Positions 7,144-16,032 of a DNA stretch of 64,000 nucleotides are shown piece after piece; the stretch's first letter is position 1; every line of letters begins with the position of its first letter. The notes below the pieces were generated by a model. That model was not told the DNA's origin. It ran no database searches and saw only the letters and a list, made by a program, of their open reading frames with translations. Source of the stretch: Natronolimnohabitans innermongolicus JCM 12255 (GTDB taxonomy: Archaea > Halobacteriota > Halobacteria > Halobacteriales > Natrialbaceae); assembly GCF_000337215.1 (NCBI RefSeq), contig NZ_AOHZ01000075.1, forward strand, positions 2,371 through 66,370, written 5' to 3'. Both the position numbers and the translations under genes were made by a program.

Positions 7144-8826
7144 GTGAGTTCTACCACCCGAATCCTCGGAATCGAAGGCACCGCCTGGGCGGCGAGCGCG
7201 GCGGTGTACGATTCCGGTACCGACGACGTCTTCATCGAGAGCGACGCCTACGAACCCGACAGCGGCGGCATTCACCCCCGCGAAGCCGCCGAACACATGC
7301 ACGAGGCAATTCCGACCGTCGTCAAGACCGCCCTCGAGCACGCCCGCGAGACGTACGCTGGGCCGGCCGACGAGCCGCCGGTGGATGCGGTAGCCTTCTC
7401 GCAGGGGCCCGGTCTCGGGCCCTGTCTGCGCATCGTCGGGACGGCTGCACGCGCGTTGAGCCAGTCGCTTTCGGTCCCGCTGGTCGGCGTCAACCACATG
7501 GTCGCCCACCTCGAGATCGGGCGCCACACCGCCGACTTCGACTCCCCCGTGTGTCTCAACGCCAGCGGGGCCAACGCCCATCTGCTCGCCTACCGCAACG
7601 GACGCTACCGCGTGCTCGGCGAGACCATGGACACCGGCGTCGGCAACGCCATCGACAAGTTCACCCGCCACGTCGGCTGGTCACACCCCGGCGGGCCGAA
7701 AGTCGAGGCAGCCGCGAAAGACGGCGCGTACGTCGACCTTCCATACGTCGTCAAGGGGATGGACTTCTCGTTTTCGGGGATTATGAGCGCCGCCAAGCAG
7801 CGCTACGACGGCGTCTCCGCGAGCCAAGCGAGCGACAGTGGAGACCCGGCGGACGAGCACGGCGAATCCGACGGTTCGGTGTCGCTCGAGGACGTTTGCT
7901 TTTCCCTGCAGGAGAACATCTTCGGAATGCTCACCGAGGTCGCCGAGCGCGCGCTCTCGCTAACCGGCAGCGACGAACTCGTGCTGGGCGGCGGCGTCGG
8001 CCAGAACGCCCGCCTGCGCGAGATGCTCGAGACGATGTGTACGCAGCGCGGTGCCGACTTCCACGCCCCCGAGCCACGATTCCTGCGCGATAACGCCGGC
8101 ATGATCGCCGTCCTGGGTGCGAAGATGTACGACGCCGGCGACACGATCGCCGTCGAAGACTCTCGCGTCGACCCGAACTACCGGCCGGATCAGGTCGACG
8201 TAACGTGGCGGACGGACGAACCCGACCTCGAGCTCGGTCGCGAGGAGGGGACGGTCCAGGGCGCCGAAGCGCTCGTCGACCTCGAGCCCGAGGCCGGCCG
8301 CGTCAGGAAACGCCGCGCGTCGAAGCAGTACCGGCATCCGTCGCTCGACGAGCGACTTCGACGCGAGCGGACGACGCTCGAGGCCCGTCTCACGAGTCTC
8401 GCGCGCCGCGAGGGCGTGCCGACGCCGGTGCTCGTCGACGTCGACCGACGGGAGGCGCAGCTGGTCTTCGAGTACGTCGGCGATCGAGACCTCCGAGACG
8501 CGCTGACCGTCGAGCGCGTCCGCGACGTCGGCCGTCATCTCGCGCGACTTCACCTGGCGGGGTTCGTTCACGGCGATCCGACGACGCGAAACGTCCGCGT
8601 GGGACCGACGCGGACGTACCTCATCGACTTCGGCCTCGGCTATCACACCGACCACGTCGAGGACTACGCGATGGACGTTCACGTCTTCGATCAGAGCCTC
8701 GTCGGCACCGCCGCCGACCCCGAACCGCTGCGCGAAGCGCTGCGCGAAGGCTACCGCGAGGTCGGCGAGAAACGCGTCCTCGAGCGCCTGCGCGACGTCG
8801 AGGGCCGGGGACGGTACGTCGAGTAG
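7144..8826 (+). CDS. bifunctional tRNA threonylcarbamoyladenosine protein Kae1 / Bud32 kinase
   Basis: A 560-residue fusion of two subunits of the archaeal KEOPS complex, which makes t6A37 on ANN-decoding tRNAs. Kae1 covers residues 1 to about 335: TRILGIEGTAWAAS at the start, the metal-binding HMVAHLEIGRH region, and GGGVGQNARLREM. Bud32, an atypical kinase, covers about 395-560: FVHGDPTTRNV holds the catalytic Asp and YLIDFGLGY is the DFG-like metal site. An acidic insert (about 225-245) and an acidic linker are halophilic features. Translation starts at GTG 7144. The fused form is known from Methanocaldococcus and haloarchaea. It follows the ribosomal pair in the same direction. Confidence 0.95.
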   Translation: MSSTTRILGIEGTAWAASAAVYDSGTDDVFIESDAYEPDSGGIHPREAAEHMHEAIPTVVKTALEHARETYAGPADEPPVDAVAFSQGPGLGPCLRIVGTAARALSQSLSVPLVGVNHMVAHLEIGRHTADFDSPVCLNASGANAHLLAYRNGRYRVLGETMDTGVGNAIDKFTRHVGWSHPGGPKVEAAAKDGAYVDLPYVVKGMDFSFSGIMSAAKQRYDGVSASQASDSGDPADEHGESDGSVSLEDVCFSLQENIFGMLTEVAERALSLTGSDELVLGGGVGQNARLREMLETMCTQRGADFHAPEPRFLRDNAGMIAVLGAKMYDAGDTIAVEDSRVDPNYRPDQVDVTWRTDEPDLELGREEGTVQGAEALVDLEPEAGRVRKRRASKQYRHPSLDERLRRERTTLEARLTSLARREGVPTPVLVDVDRREAQLVFEYVGDRDLRDALTVERVRDVGRHLARLHLAGFVHGDPTTRNVRVGPTRTYLIDFGLGYHTDHVEDYAMDVHVFDQSLVGTAADPEPLREALREGYREVGEKRVLERLRDVEGRGRYVE

Positions 8827-8852
8827 ACGACCGGCGTGTCGGCTGTTAGTTC

Positions 8853-9104
8853 TCAGTCACTCGTCGAGACGTCGTCCGTCTCCGACGGCGCGTCGGGTTC
8901 GGTTGCCGTCGTATCGAGACCGAACAGGAAGTTACCACCGCAGAAGCCGGTCGCGACGTTCTGGAGAAGGCCGGCTCCTGCGATCGCAGCGATCACCGCT
9001 CGCTGGTACGCTCGTTGCTGGATCGCTGCTGCAGCGACCACGAGCAACCAGATCCCAAGTACGCCACGGACGATACGATCGATTCCGCCAACGTTTCGTT
9101 GCAT
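8853..9104 (-). CDS. DUF2892 / YgaP-like inner-membrane protein
   Basis: An 83-residue protein starting MQRNVGGIDRIVRGVLG, which matches the family's N-terminal pattern of a polar start followed by two adjacent membrane helices (about 14-32 and 36-55). The segment NVATGFCGGNFLFGL after the second helix contains the usual conserved Cys; the C-terminal tail is acidic. A longer frame reaches 9320, but its extra residues are not protein-like. No function is known beyond membrane localisation. Confidence 0.8.
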   Translation of the reverse strand: MQRNVGGIDRIVRGVLGIWLLVVAAAAIQQRAYQRAVIAAIAGAGLLQNVATGFCGGNFLFGLDTTATEPDAPSETDDVSTSD

Positions 9105-9273
9105 ACGGTCGCTGACGGACGGCGACGGCAAAAAGCTGTGTGATTCCGAACAGGTGGCGTCGAATCGTCTCGACACACCACTGCCCCAGTACCGGTAGGC
9201 ACTGCCGATATCGCCTCCCTGCTGTGGCGACGATGGCCCAATACTCATATCAGGGGAGGACGTACGTCCGCTC

Positions 9274-9558
9274 ATGGCAGACAAACCGACATCCGGTGAG
9301 ATTCTGGGAGTCCCGTACAACTTCGAACGACCGAGCTTCGGACGAATGCTCTCGTCGTACTGGCAGCCCGGCGAAGGGATGCTCGTCGAGAAGCCCTTCG
9401 GCGTCGGCTACACCCTGAACCTCGCCAACTGGCGCTCGTGGATCGTCGTCCTCGTCGCCGGCGCGCTCCTCTGGCACCAGGAACAGAGCTCCTCGAGCCA
9501 GGAGCAAGCCGAGGAGGACGAACCGGTCGAGGTTATCGTCGACGACGACGAGAAGTAA
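9274..9558 (+). CDS. small membrane protein, DUF5808-like
   Basis: A 94-residue protein: a soluble N-terminus (GVPYNFERPSFGRMLSSYW), then GVGYTLNLANWRSWIVVLVAGALLW, where an N-W motif leads into one membrane helix at about 54-70, and a very acidic tail (DEPVEVIVDDDEK). The G-x-G-Y-x-L-N-x-x-x-W pattern is the recurrent feature of DUF5808 proteins; the assignment is from memory. It is divergent from the DUF2892 gene across a 169-bp region. Confidence 0.7.
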   Translation: MADKPTSGEILGVPYNFERPSFGRMLSSYWQPGEGMLVEKPFGVGYTLNLANWRSWIVVLVAGALLWHQEQSSSSQEQAEEDEPVEVIVDDDEK

Positions 9559-9785
9559 GTCCCGGCCGTACGGACAGAATCCGTTTTCCGCGCCGCCCGT
9601 TTCAACGCCGATAGCGCCTCGCTCGAGCGTGCAATCCATCGGCGAACTGGATCGAACTCGCTATTTCGTAATGGAACGACGGATTGCACCGCTACCAGAC
9701 CGACGTGTGGCGACACGTGTCCGCGGTGTCGCGGGCGGTGAACCGACGGCTATATTCGCCCGGAACCCACCGCCTCGAGTAGCGT

Positions 9786-10340
9786 ATGGCTATTCGATTC
9801 GTCACGAGCAACGAGGGGAAGGTCCGCGAGGCCCGGGAGTACCTCGCCGATATCGAACCCATCGAGCAGATCAACTACGACTACACTGAGGTTCAAAGCG
9901 ACTCGCTCGAGGAGATCGCCACTCACGGCGCCCGCGAGACGTTCGAGGCGCTGAGCAGCGACGAGCCGGTGATCGTCGACGACACCGGGCTGTTCATCGA
10001 TTCTCTCGAGGGGTTCCCGGGGCCGTACTCAGCGTACGTCGAGGACACCGTCGGCGTCGAACGCGTCTGGCGGCTCACAAGCGAGGAGAAGAACAAGCGT
10101 GCCCGCTTCCGCACCGTCCTCGCCTACGCCGACGAGACCGGCACCGAGACGTTCGAGGGGTCGGTCGCCGGCACCCTCGTGGCTCCTCGCGGCGAGGGCG
10201 GGTTCGGTTACGATCCCATCTTCGAGTACAACGGCGAGACGCTGGCCGAGATGGACACCGAGGCGAAAAACGCGATCTCCCACCGCGGTCGCGCGCTCGC
10301 CGAGTTCGCGGAGTGGTACGGCGAGCGGACCGACGACTGA
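9786..10340 (+). CDS. XTP/dITP pyrophosphatase (RdgB/HAM1 family)
   Basis: A 184-residue house-cleaning enzyme that hydrolyses dITP, XTP and ITP to monophosphates, keeping deaminated purines out of nucleic acids. The family markers are all present: FVTSNEGKVREARE (substrate-binding SNxxK), VIVDDTGLFIDSLEGFPGPYSAY (metal-binding Asp and conserved GFPGPYS), GEGGFGYDPIFEYNG, and AISHRGRALAEF near the C-terminus. The length is normal. It is a single gene, convergent with the PIN-like gene whose stop lies 17 nt away. Confidence 0.95.
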   Translation: MAIRFVTSNEGKVREAREYLADIEPIEQINYDYTEVQSDSLEEIATHGARETFEALSSDEPVIVDDTGLFIDSLEGFPGPYSAYVEDTVGVERVWRLTSEEKNKRARFRTVLAYADETGTETFEGSVAGTLVAPRGEGGFGYDPIFEYNGETLAEMDTEAKNAISHRGRALAEFAEWYGERTDD

Positions 10341-10356
10341 CTGCGGTGGGGTCGGG

Positions 10357-10830
10357 CTACGCCCGCGGATCCCGATCCGGTCCCGGATACGCACCGCCCT
10401 CGACGGCTTCGTACAGGCTCTCGGGGTCGAACAGTCGGGCGAACGCGTCCGGCGGACGAACGCTCACGGAGACCCGCGACTGCAGGGAGAGCCCCGCTTC
10501 CGCGGAACCGAGTCCCTCGTCGTAGGACAACAGGTGTGCCGCCCGTCCGCGATAGGCCGAGGCCAGCGCCGGGTGGTCGCCCTCGGGATGGTCGACCGCG
10601 ACGCGTTCCGCCTCCAATCGCTCGCGGTGGGCGGCCGCGAGTTCGGCGTCGGCGAGCGTCGCGACCAGGCGCTCGGTCCGCTCGAGCAGCGGGTCGCTCG
10701 CAACGAGTTCGACCCAGGAGTGGCGTCGAACGTGGTCGAGCGCCTCGCGTGCGTCCTCGCCGACGAGAAGGTCGGCGGCGAGGACCGGCGGATCAGCGAC
10801 GACGCGTGCGGGATTCGGACGCTCAGGCAT
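10357..10830 (-). CDS. PIN-like domain protein (haloarchaeal)
   Basis: A 157-residue protein from MPERPNPARVVADPPVLAADLL. Acidic residues recur at PIN-like positions: ADPPVLAADLLVGED near the start, EGDHPALASAYRG in the middle and HLLSYDEGLGS near the end. These could form the metal site of a PIN nuclease, but the motifs are divergent. The gene overlaps the 3' end of a 43-codon frame by 8 nt, the compact order of toxin-antitoxin pairs. I cannot tell whether it is an active nuclease. Confidence 0.65.
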   Translation of the reverse strand: MPERPNPARVVADPPVLAADLLVGEDAREALDHVRRHSWVELVASDPLLERTERLVATLADAELAAAHRERLEAERVAVDHPEGDHPALASAYRGRAAHLLSYDEGLGSAEAGLSLQSRVSVSVRPPDAFARLFDPESLYEAVEGGAYPGPDRDPRA

Positions 10831-10954
10831 CGTTCTCCGCGCCGGTTTCAGCCGGTTCGTCCGCCTCGAGTGTGGCGGTCGTTTCTCGGACGTCCTCGAG
10901 TGCGACGTCGTGCTCGCTCGCTCGTTCGAAAAGTACACCCCAACTCGATGTCAT
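10823..10954 (-). CDS. small acidic protein upstream of PIN-like gene
   Basis: A 43-residue protein beginning MTSSWGVLFERASEHDVALE. A helix-rich N-terminal half is followed by a Thr/Glu/Asp tail. A longer frame to 11035 exists, but its extra residues look non-coding and pass through an AT-rich promoter-like stretch. It overlaps the downstream PIN-like gene by 8 nt. The size, order and overlap resemble an antitoxin, but no DNA-binding motif is visible. Confidence 0.55.
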   Translation of the reverse strand: MTSSWGVLFERASEHDVALEDVRETTATLEADEPAETGAENDA

Positions 10955-11123
10955 CGGTTGTTCTTCGGCGACCGGACGCAAAAGCGGTCCGTCTCTCGCT
11001 CGGGTCGAAGTTTGATATAGCAAAGTGAAATTCAATAGTTAAATACACTCTCGAAAACGGGCTGCTCCGTTCGCCCGGAAGCGACCAGCACTGCGAACGG
11101 ACGCCGTGACCCCTTCGATCGGC

Positions 11124-12227
11124 TTACGCGCGCCGGGAGAGCATCCAGAAGGCGATCGTGCCGAGTACGAACGCGACTCCGACGTTGACCGCGAGCCCGA
11201 CCGCGCCGACGCCGAGGACCACCGCGAGCGATCGACGGTCGGAGACGGGGTCGAACGCCGCCCGCGCCAGTTCGATCGAGACCACGACGAGCAAGACGCC
11301 GAGGAGGGCCATGGGGAACGCGGCCAGCAACGCGCCGGTGGCCACGAGCGCGAGCGCGAGGTAGCCGACGCCGAGGATGACGTTTGCACCCCCGGTTCGA
11401 GCGCCGAAGGCGTACTTCCCCGCGAGCCCGCCGCTGCCGTGACACATCGGGACGCCGCCGATCGGCACCGCCGTGAGACAGGTCGCACCCATACTCGTCG
11501 AAAGCGTATCCGGTGAGACGTCCCGATCGTAGAGATCGCCACAGAGCAAGGCGGTCGCGATCGCCGCGTTGCCGACCGTCATCCCTAGCTGGGCGACGGT
11601 CCCCTCGAGGGCGGCACCAGAGAACGTCGGCGTCCCCGCGGGAAAGAGCGCCAGTTCGGGCACGCGCGGCGCGGGAATGCCGGCCGTCGCGACGGCCGCC
11701 AGTCCGCCGAGCGCAAGGACGACGAGCACGCTGGCCTGTCGGTAGCCGACGGCGGCGAGAAGCCCGACGACGGCAAGTCCGGCGACGGCGACCGACGCGT
11801 TACCGGCCGAGAGCCCGATCGCGGCCTCGAGCAACAGCAACGCGACGGCGAACTGGATGCCGCGGATCACGGGTTCGCCGACGATCCGCTGGAGTCGGCC
11901 GACGAGCCCTAACGCGCCGACCGCGAGCAAGACGCCGCCGGCGAGGAGGCCGGCCGCGGCGAGTTCGGGATAGGAGAGCGAGCCGACGATCGCCAGCCCG
12001 ATTAGGGCCTTCATCGGCTCGACCGACAGCGGCATCCCGTAGTAGAGCCCCCAGACGATCTGAAAGACGCCGAATCCGAGCAGAACGTGAGGGAGGGAAA
12101 CGCTGGTCGTCGCCGCCAGCGCGACGAGCAACGGCACTACCGTAACCGAATCACCTAGCGCACCCGTCAGTTCCGACGCCGAGAGCTCGAACTCGTGTTC
12201 GCTCGCATACGGCGGTGAATACGCCAT
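11124..12227 (-). CDS. putative molybdate/sulfate transporter (MOT1 family)
   Basis: A 367-residue polytopic protein with about ten membrane segments. Two signature regions match the MOT1/sulfate-permease-like family: PLSVEPMKALIGLAI in the first half and GGVPMCHGSGGLAGKYAFGARTGG in the second. The short soluble N-terminus (HEFELSASELTGALGDSVTVVP) also follows the family pattern. It probably imports molybdate or sulfate into the cytoplasm; the sequence does not decide which. It is divergent from the AIR-synthase-like gene, and 332 bp separate them. Confidence 0.85.
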   Translation of the reverse strand: MAYSPPYASEHEFELSASELTGALGDSVTVVPLLVALAATTSVSLPHVLLGFGVFQIVWGLYYGMPLSVEPMKALIGLAIVGSLSYPELAAAGLLAGGVLLAVGALGLVGRLQRIVGEPVIRGIQFAVALLLLEAAIGLSAGNASVAVAGLAVVGLLAAVGYRQASVLVVLALGGLAAVATAGIPAPRVPELALFPAGTPTFSGAALEGTVAQLGMTVGNAAIATALLCGDLYDRDVSPDTLSTSMGATCLTAVPIGGVPMCHGSGGLAGKYAFGARTGGANVILGVGYLALALVATGALLAAFPMALLGVLLVVVSIELARAAFDPVSDRRSLAVVLGVGAVGLAVNVGVAFVLGTIAFWMLSRRA

Positions 12228-12559
12228 CTACGGTCACTTTCGTGCTCAGATGCTTCACTGTTTCCGGTAATCAGTATTGGTTCCTCTCTCCGTCACGTGT
12301 AGGGTCGTCCGGTTACGAAATCGCCCGGTGGCGTTCGTGGGGGCTGCGAGACGAATCTCCAGCCGGGCGCTCGAGCGTCGTCCGTTTCGCTTCGTCTCGT
12401 TACGCTGCTGGTCGTCTCCCGCCTCTCGAGGGCGATGTTCGATCGTCTCTTGTCTCCCTCTTGCTTCCATCATAAACCACAAATCGGTATATCGAACCGG
12501 CCTTGCCGAGGTCGAGCAGGATCACTACCGCTAAGCCCCTTCGTTCGGAGGTAGCGACC
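12228..12559. other. divergent intergenic region
   Basis: No gene is seen between the transporter and the AIR-synthase-like gene. A TATA-like gtatatcgaacc near 12488-12498 and a ribosome-binding GGAGGT at 12547-12552, eight bases before the GTG at 12560, serve the rightward gene. Confidence 0.45.
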
Positions 12560-13603
12560 GTGAGCGACCTCGGCAAGATCGATCGACAGTTCTTCGAGCG
12601 CCACGTCGCGCCGAACCTCGGCGCCGACCGCGACGACGTCGCCGTCGGCCCGCGCCACGGCGTCGATTTCGGCGTGCTCGATATCGGCGGGCAGGCACTG
12701 GTGACGGCGACCGACCCCGTCTCGATCATGCCCCAGCTCGGCCTCGAGCGCGCCGCCAGATTCGCCCTCGACCTCGTGTTGGCGGACGTGGCCGTCAGCG
12801 GTATCGCCCCGTCGCATCTCTCGATTTGCTTTACGCTGCCCGAGACGATGAGCGACGACGAGTTCGCGACCGTCTGGGAGACGATCCACGAGGAGTGTGC
12901 CGACCTCGGCGTGGCCGTCGTGACGGGGCATACGGCCCGCTATTCCGACCCTTCCCACCCCTGGGTCGGCGCCGCGACCGCGATGGCAGTCGGCGACCAC
13001 GCGGACATCGTTCGCCCGGACGGCGCGCGACCGGGAGATCGGCTGCTCCTCACGACGGGGCCGGCCGTCGAATCGGTCGGCCTCCTGAGCACGCTCTTCG
13101 ACGACCACCTCGAGTTGCCCGCCGACACCGTCTCGAGCGCCCAGGATCGACTCGAGGAAGTCTACTGCGTCCGGGACGCGCTGACCGCGGCCGCGGCGGG
13201 GCCCGTAACGGCGATGCACGACGTGACCGAAGGCGGGCTGGCGGGCGGGCTGAACGAGATGGCCGACGGGGCCGGCGTCCGGTTCTCGATCGACCGAGAC
13301 GCCGTTCCGATGCGCCCCGGCGTGCAGGAAGTGTGTGACCACCTCGGGATCGATCCCTGGGCGATGACCAGCAGCGGCTCGCTGTTGCTCGCGGTCGATC
13401 CGGCGGGATCTGCGGACGTGATCTCGGCGCTCGAGGACCGCGACACCGTCGTCGCGGACATCGGCCGCGTCGAGGCTCTCGATGGCGGGACTAGCGACGA
13501 CGGCGAGGTACTCGTCGACGGCGAACGACTCGAGCACCCGGACGTCGACCCCTCGTGGGCGGCCTACGCCGAACTGGCGGCGACGAGAGAGCGGCGATCC
13601 TGA
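12560..13603 (+). CDS. AIR synthase / HypE-like ATP-grasp-associated family protein
   Basis: A 347-residue protein of the PurM/HypE/SelD/ThiL superfamily, which uses ATP to activate carbonyl or carboxylate oxygens. The N-terminal domain has VLDIGGQALVTATDPVS (metal and ATP site Asp), LDLVLADVAVSGIAP, and ARYSDPSHPWVGAATAMAVG; the C-terminal domain has GPVTAMHDVTEGGLAGGLNE and DPWAMTSSGSLLLAV. These resemble HypE most, but no hydrogenase genes are nearby, so the substrate is unknown. A GTG start at 12560 is favoured by a GGAGGT eight bases upstream; the upstream in-frame ATG at 12503 encodes non-conserved residues. Confidence 0.85.
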   Translation: MSDLGKIDRQFFERHVAPNLGADRDDVAVGPRHGVDFGVLDIGGQALVTATDPVSIMPQLGLERAARFALDLVLADVAVSGIAPSHLSICFTLPETMSDDEFATVWETIHEECADLGVAVVTGHTARYSDPSHPWVGAATAMAVGDHADIVRPDGARPGDRLLLTTGPAVESVGLLSTLFDDHLELPADTVSSAQDRLEEVYCVRDALTAAAAGPVTAMHDVTEGGLAGGLNEMADGAGVRFSIDRDAVPMRPGVQEVCDHLGIDPWAMTSSGSLLLAVDPAGSADVISALEDRDTVVADIGRVEALDGGTSDDGEVLVDGERLEHPDVDPSWAAYAELAATRERRS

Positions 13604-13615
13604 TCGGGAGAGTGG

Positions 13616-14497
13616 CTACGATTTTCGGAGGTACTGCAACACGCCGGCCACGTCTCCTTCGAGGCCCATGCCCTTCCACTCCGGGCGGAGTTGGTCGGCG
13701 ATTGCCCCCGGGTCGTCGGTCGTCTCGGCGGCGTGTTCGACGGCATCGACCCACTCGGGAAGCATGGTTTCGTAGGTCTCGAGCCTGGTTGGCGCATCGG
13801 TCGCTACCCCGAAGTGCGGATAACAGTTTACGGCTGGCTCGAGCGAGCGAAGCTCGCGGACGGTTTCGACGGCGTCTTCGAGGTCGAAGCTCGGCGGCTG
13901 GGTCGTCGGACGGATCTCACCGTCGAACAGCATCCCGGCGGCGTCGGCGGCAAACAGCACGTCGGTTGTCTCATCGAACAGACAGGCCTGATGGGGTGCG
14001 TGGCCGGGCGCGTCGACGACCTCGAGAGTCCGGTCGCCGAGGTCGATCGCGTCACCGCCGGCGATCGAACGGGTACGATCGGCGGGGACGACCTCCGGGT
14101 CGCCGTACGGTTCCGGCATCCCGATCGCGTCCTCGACGCTCGCTTTCAGCTTCTCGAGGAGCGCCGGATCGGTAAGGAAATCGATACCGCGCTCGTGGCA
14201 GTGGACGGTAGCGTTCGGACAGGCCGCCGCCAGTTCGCCGGTTCCGCCGGCGTGATCGAGGTGGACGTGCGTCGGGATCAGATGGGCGAGCTCGTCGCGT
14301 TCGATGTCGAGTTTCTCGAGTGCCGCGAGAACGGCGTCGGGCGTCGTGTCGGCCGTTCCGGTGTCGACCAGCGCCGGCTTCGGCGTATCGAGGACGTACA
14401 CTGCGAGTTGGCCGGGTTCGCCGAACAGACGGCCGTCGACGCGATAGATCGATTCGGTGCCGGGGACGCGTTCGACGTCAGGATCGCGCTCAGTCAC
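13616..14497 (-). CDS. MBL-fold metallo-hydrolase
   Basis: A 293-residue metallo-beta-lactamase-fold protein. The metal motif is intact: PTHVHLDHAGGTGEL (HxHxDH), a later His in CHERG, GHAPHQACLF and the Asp in LFAADAAGMLF, then a C-terminal helical extension. This pattern gives a binuclear zinc or iron hydrolase related to the glyoxalase II and lactonase group; the substrate cannot be read from sequence. It is convergent with the AIR-synthase-like gene (12 nt between stops). Confidence 0.85.
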   Translation of the reverse strand: MTERDPDVERVPGTESIYRVDGRLFGEPGQLAVYVLDTPKPALVDTGTADTTPDAVLAALEKLDIERDELAHLIPTHVHLDHAGGTGELAAACPNATVHCHERGIDFLTDPALLEKLKASVEDAIGMPEPYGDPEVVPADRTRSIAGGDAIDLGDRTLEVVDAPGHAPHQACLFDETTDVLFAADAAGMLFDGEIRPTTQPPSFDLEDAVETVRELRSLEPAVNCYPHFGVATDAPTRLETYETMLPEWVDAVEHAAETTDDPGAIADQLRPEWKGMGLEGDVAGVLQYLRKS

Positions 14498-14598
14498 GGC
14501 TCTACAGTCGGACCGTGACGTCTTGAATCCCCGTCGAAACTGACTCGGCGCCGGAATCAGCGATTCGGAGACCAGAAGACTGATTCGGTAACTGACTG

Positions 14599-14634
14599 GT
14601 ATACTGTCGGACCATTACCGCTTAGTATAACCGG
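14599..14634. promoter_or_regulatory. imperfect palindrome upstream of thiD, promoter region
   Basis: GGTATACT and AGTATAACC arms flank a 19-nt centre; the right half holds a TATA-like sequence (ttagtataacc). The 13 bases TATACTGTCGGAC at 14600-14612 recur exactly at 37081. It is either the thiD promoter/operator or part of a dispersed hairpin repeat family. Confidence 0.4.
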
Positions 14635-14640
14635 TCTATA

Positions 14641-14658
14641 CGTTCTCGCATGAGAACG
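14641..14658 (+). promoter_or_regulatory. hairpin with thiD start codon in its loop
   Basis: CGTTCTC - GCAT - GAGAACG is a perfect 7-bp inverted repeat centred on the ATG of thiD (14650). In RNA it would hold the start codon in or at the loop, so it may affect translation. This is seen in sequence; any effect is inferred. Confidence 0.4.
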
Positions 14659-16032
14659 CCAGCACCCAACGTGCGCCCGGTTGGACTGACGATCGCGGGC
14701 AGCGACTCCGGTGGCGGCGCCGGCATTCAGGCTGACCTCGCGACGATGGCCGCCCACGGCGTCTTCGGCACGTCGGCGATCACCGCCGTCACCGCCCAGC
14801 ACACTCGCGGCGTCGAGTCCTCCCACGTCCTTCCGCTCGAGGAGATTCGCGCACAGATCGACGCCGTCACCGGCGACTTCGACGTCGGCGCGGCGAAGAC
14901 GGGTATGCTCGCGACGACCGAAATCGTACAGACGGTCGCTGACTACGCGCGGGAGTTCGACTTCCCGCTGGTCGTCGATCCCGTGATGGTCGCCACGTCG
15001 GGCGACCGACTGCTCGAACCCGAGGCCGAACGGGCCTACGAGGATCTGCTCGGCGCGGCGACACTGGCGACGCCGAACGCCGACGAGGTCGAAGTGTTGA
15101 CCGACGTGACGGTCACGGACGAGGCGACCGCCCGCGAAGCCGGCGAAGCGATCCTCGAGACGGGCGTCGACGCCGTCCTCGTCAAGGGCGGCCACGTCCC
15201 CGGCGAGCGGGTTCGGGACACGCTCGTCACGTCGGAGACCGTCCGCACGTTCGAACATCCGCGCGTCGATACCGACGCGACCCACGGCTCGGGCTGTACG
15301 CTGGCCGCGGCGATCACGGCTCGCCTCGCGGCGGGTGAGCACCTCGAGTCGGCCGTCGAGGGAGCGATCGACTTCCTCGCCCACGCGATCCGGTATCACT
15401 ACGACGTCGGCGAAGGCCCCGGCGCGGTCAACCACTTCGTCGACCTCCGGGACGACGCCAGCCGAGAGCCGACCGCGGAGGCGGTTCAGGCGGTCGTCGA
15501 CCGACTCGTCGACGCCGACGTTTCCGCACTCGTCCCCGAGGTGGGGATGAACGTCGTCGGTGCGACCCCGTCGGCCGAGTCCGTCGCCGACGCGGCCGCC
15601 GTCGAGGGCCGAATCACGCGGACGCTCTCCGGGATCAATCCTAACCGCGGCGTCCGCTTCGGTACCTCGAGCAGCGTCGCACCGATCCTCCTCGCGGCCC
15701 GCGAGTCCCACCCGACGCTGCGTTTCGCCGCGAACTGTCGGTTCGACGCCGACGTCGAGGCCGCACTCGACTCTCTCGAGCGGGACGTTCTCGAGGTCGA
15801 CGCGGGCGCTGTCGACGATATCGCGAGTGGGTCGAGCCTCGAGACGCCCAGCACCGACGACGGGACCGAACCGCGAACCACGGTATCGTCGCTCGCCGAC
15901 CGCGAGGTGCCGCCGGCGGCCCTCCTCGACCGCGGCGACGTCGGCCGCGAGGCGACGGTGACGGTACTCGCGACCGATCCCGAGACGCTGGCTGAGCGGC
16001 TGCTCGCGCTGGACAGCGAGGTGGACCGATGA
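14650..16032 (+). CDS. thiD: bifunctional HMP/HMP-P kinase and thiamine-phosphate synthase (ThiD-ThiN)
   Basis: A 460-residue fusion in thiamine biosynthesis. Residues 1 to about 260 are ThiD, which phosphorylates hydroxymethylpyrimidine twice: GLTIAGSDSGGGAGIQADL at the N-terminus, VVDPVMVATSGDRLL, LATPNADEVEVL, VLVKGGH and ATHGSGCTLAAAI (ATP and catalytic site). Residues about 285-460 are ThiN, the archaeal thiamine-phosphate synthase, with RFGTSSSVAPILL and RFAANCR motifs. The two together convert HMP and thiazole phosphate to thiamine phosphate. The fused form is normal in archaea. Its TGA overlaps the ATG of the next gene (ATGA). Confidence 0.93.
   Translation: MRTPAPNVRPVGLTIAGSDSGGGAGIQADLATMAAHGVFGTSAITAVTAQHTRGVESSHVLPLEEIRAQIDAVTGDFDVGAAKTGMLATTEIVQTVADYAREFDFPLVVDPVMVATSGDRLLEPEAERAYEDLLGAATLATPNADEVEVLTDVTVTDEATAREAGEAILETGVDAVLVKGGHVPGERVRDTLVTSETVRTFEHPRVDTDATHGSGCTLAAAITARLAAGEHLESAVEGAIDFLAHAIRYHYDVGEGPGAVNHFVDLRDDASREPTAEAVQAVVDRLVDADVSALVPEVGMNVVGATPSAESVADAAAVEGRITRTLSGINPNRGVRFGTSSSVAPILLAARESHPTLRFAANCRFDADVEAALDSLERDVLEVDAGAVDDIASGSSLETPSTDDGTEPRTTVSSLADREVPPAALLDRGDVGREATVTVLATDPETLAERLLALDSEVDR

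Noticed and set aside
14650-16032. TPP riboswitch before thiD
   Set aside because: No conserved THI-box-like sequence was seen in the short upstream region; only a palindrome and TATA-like site are present.
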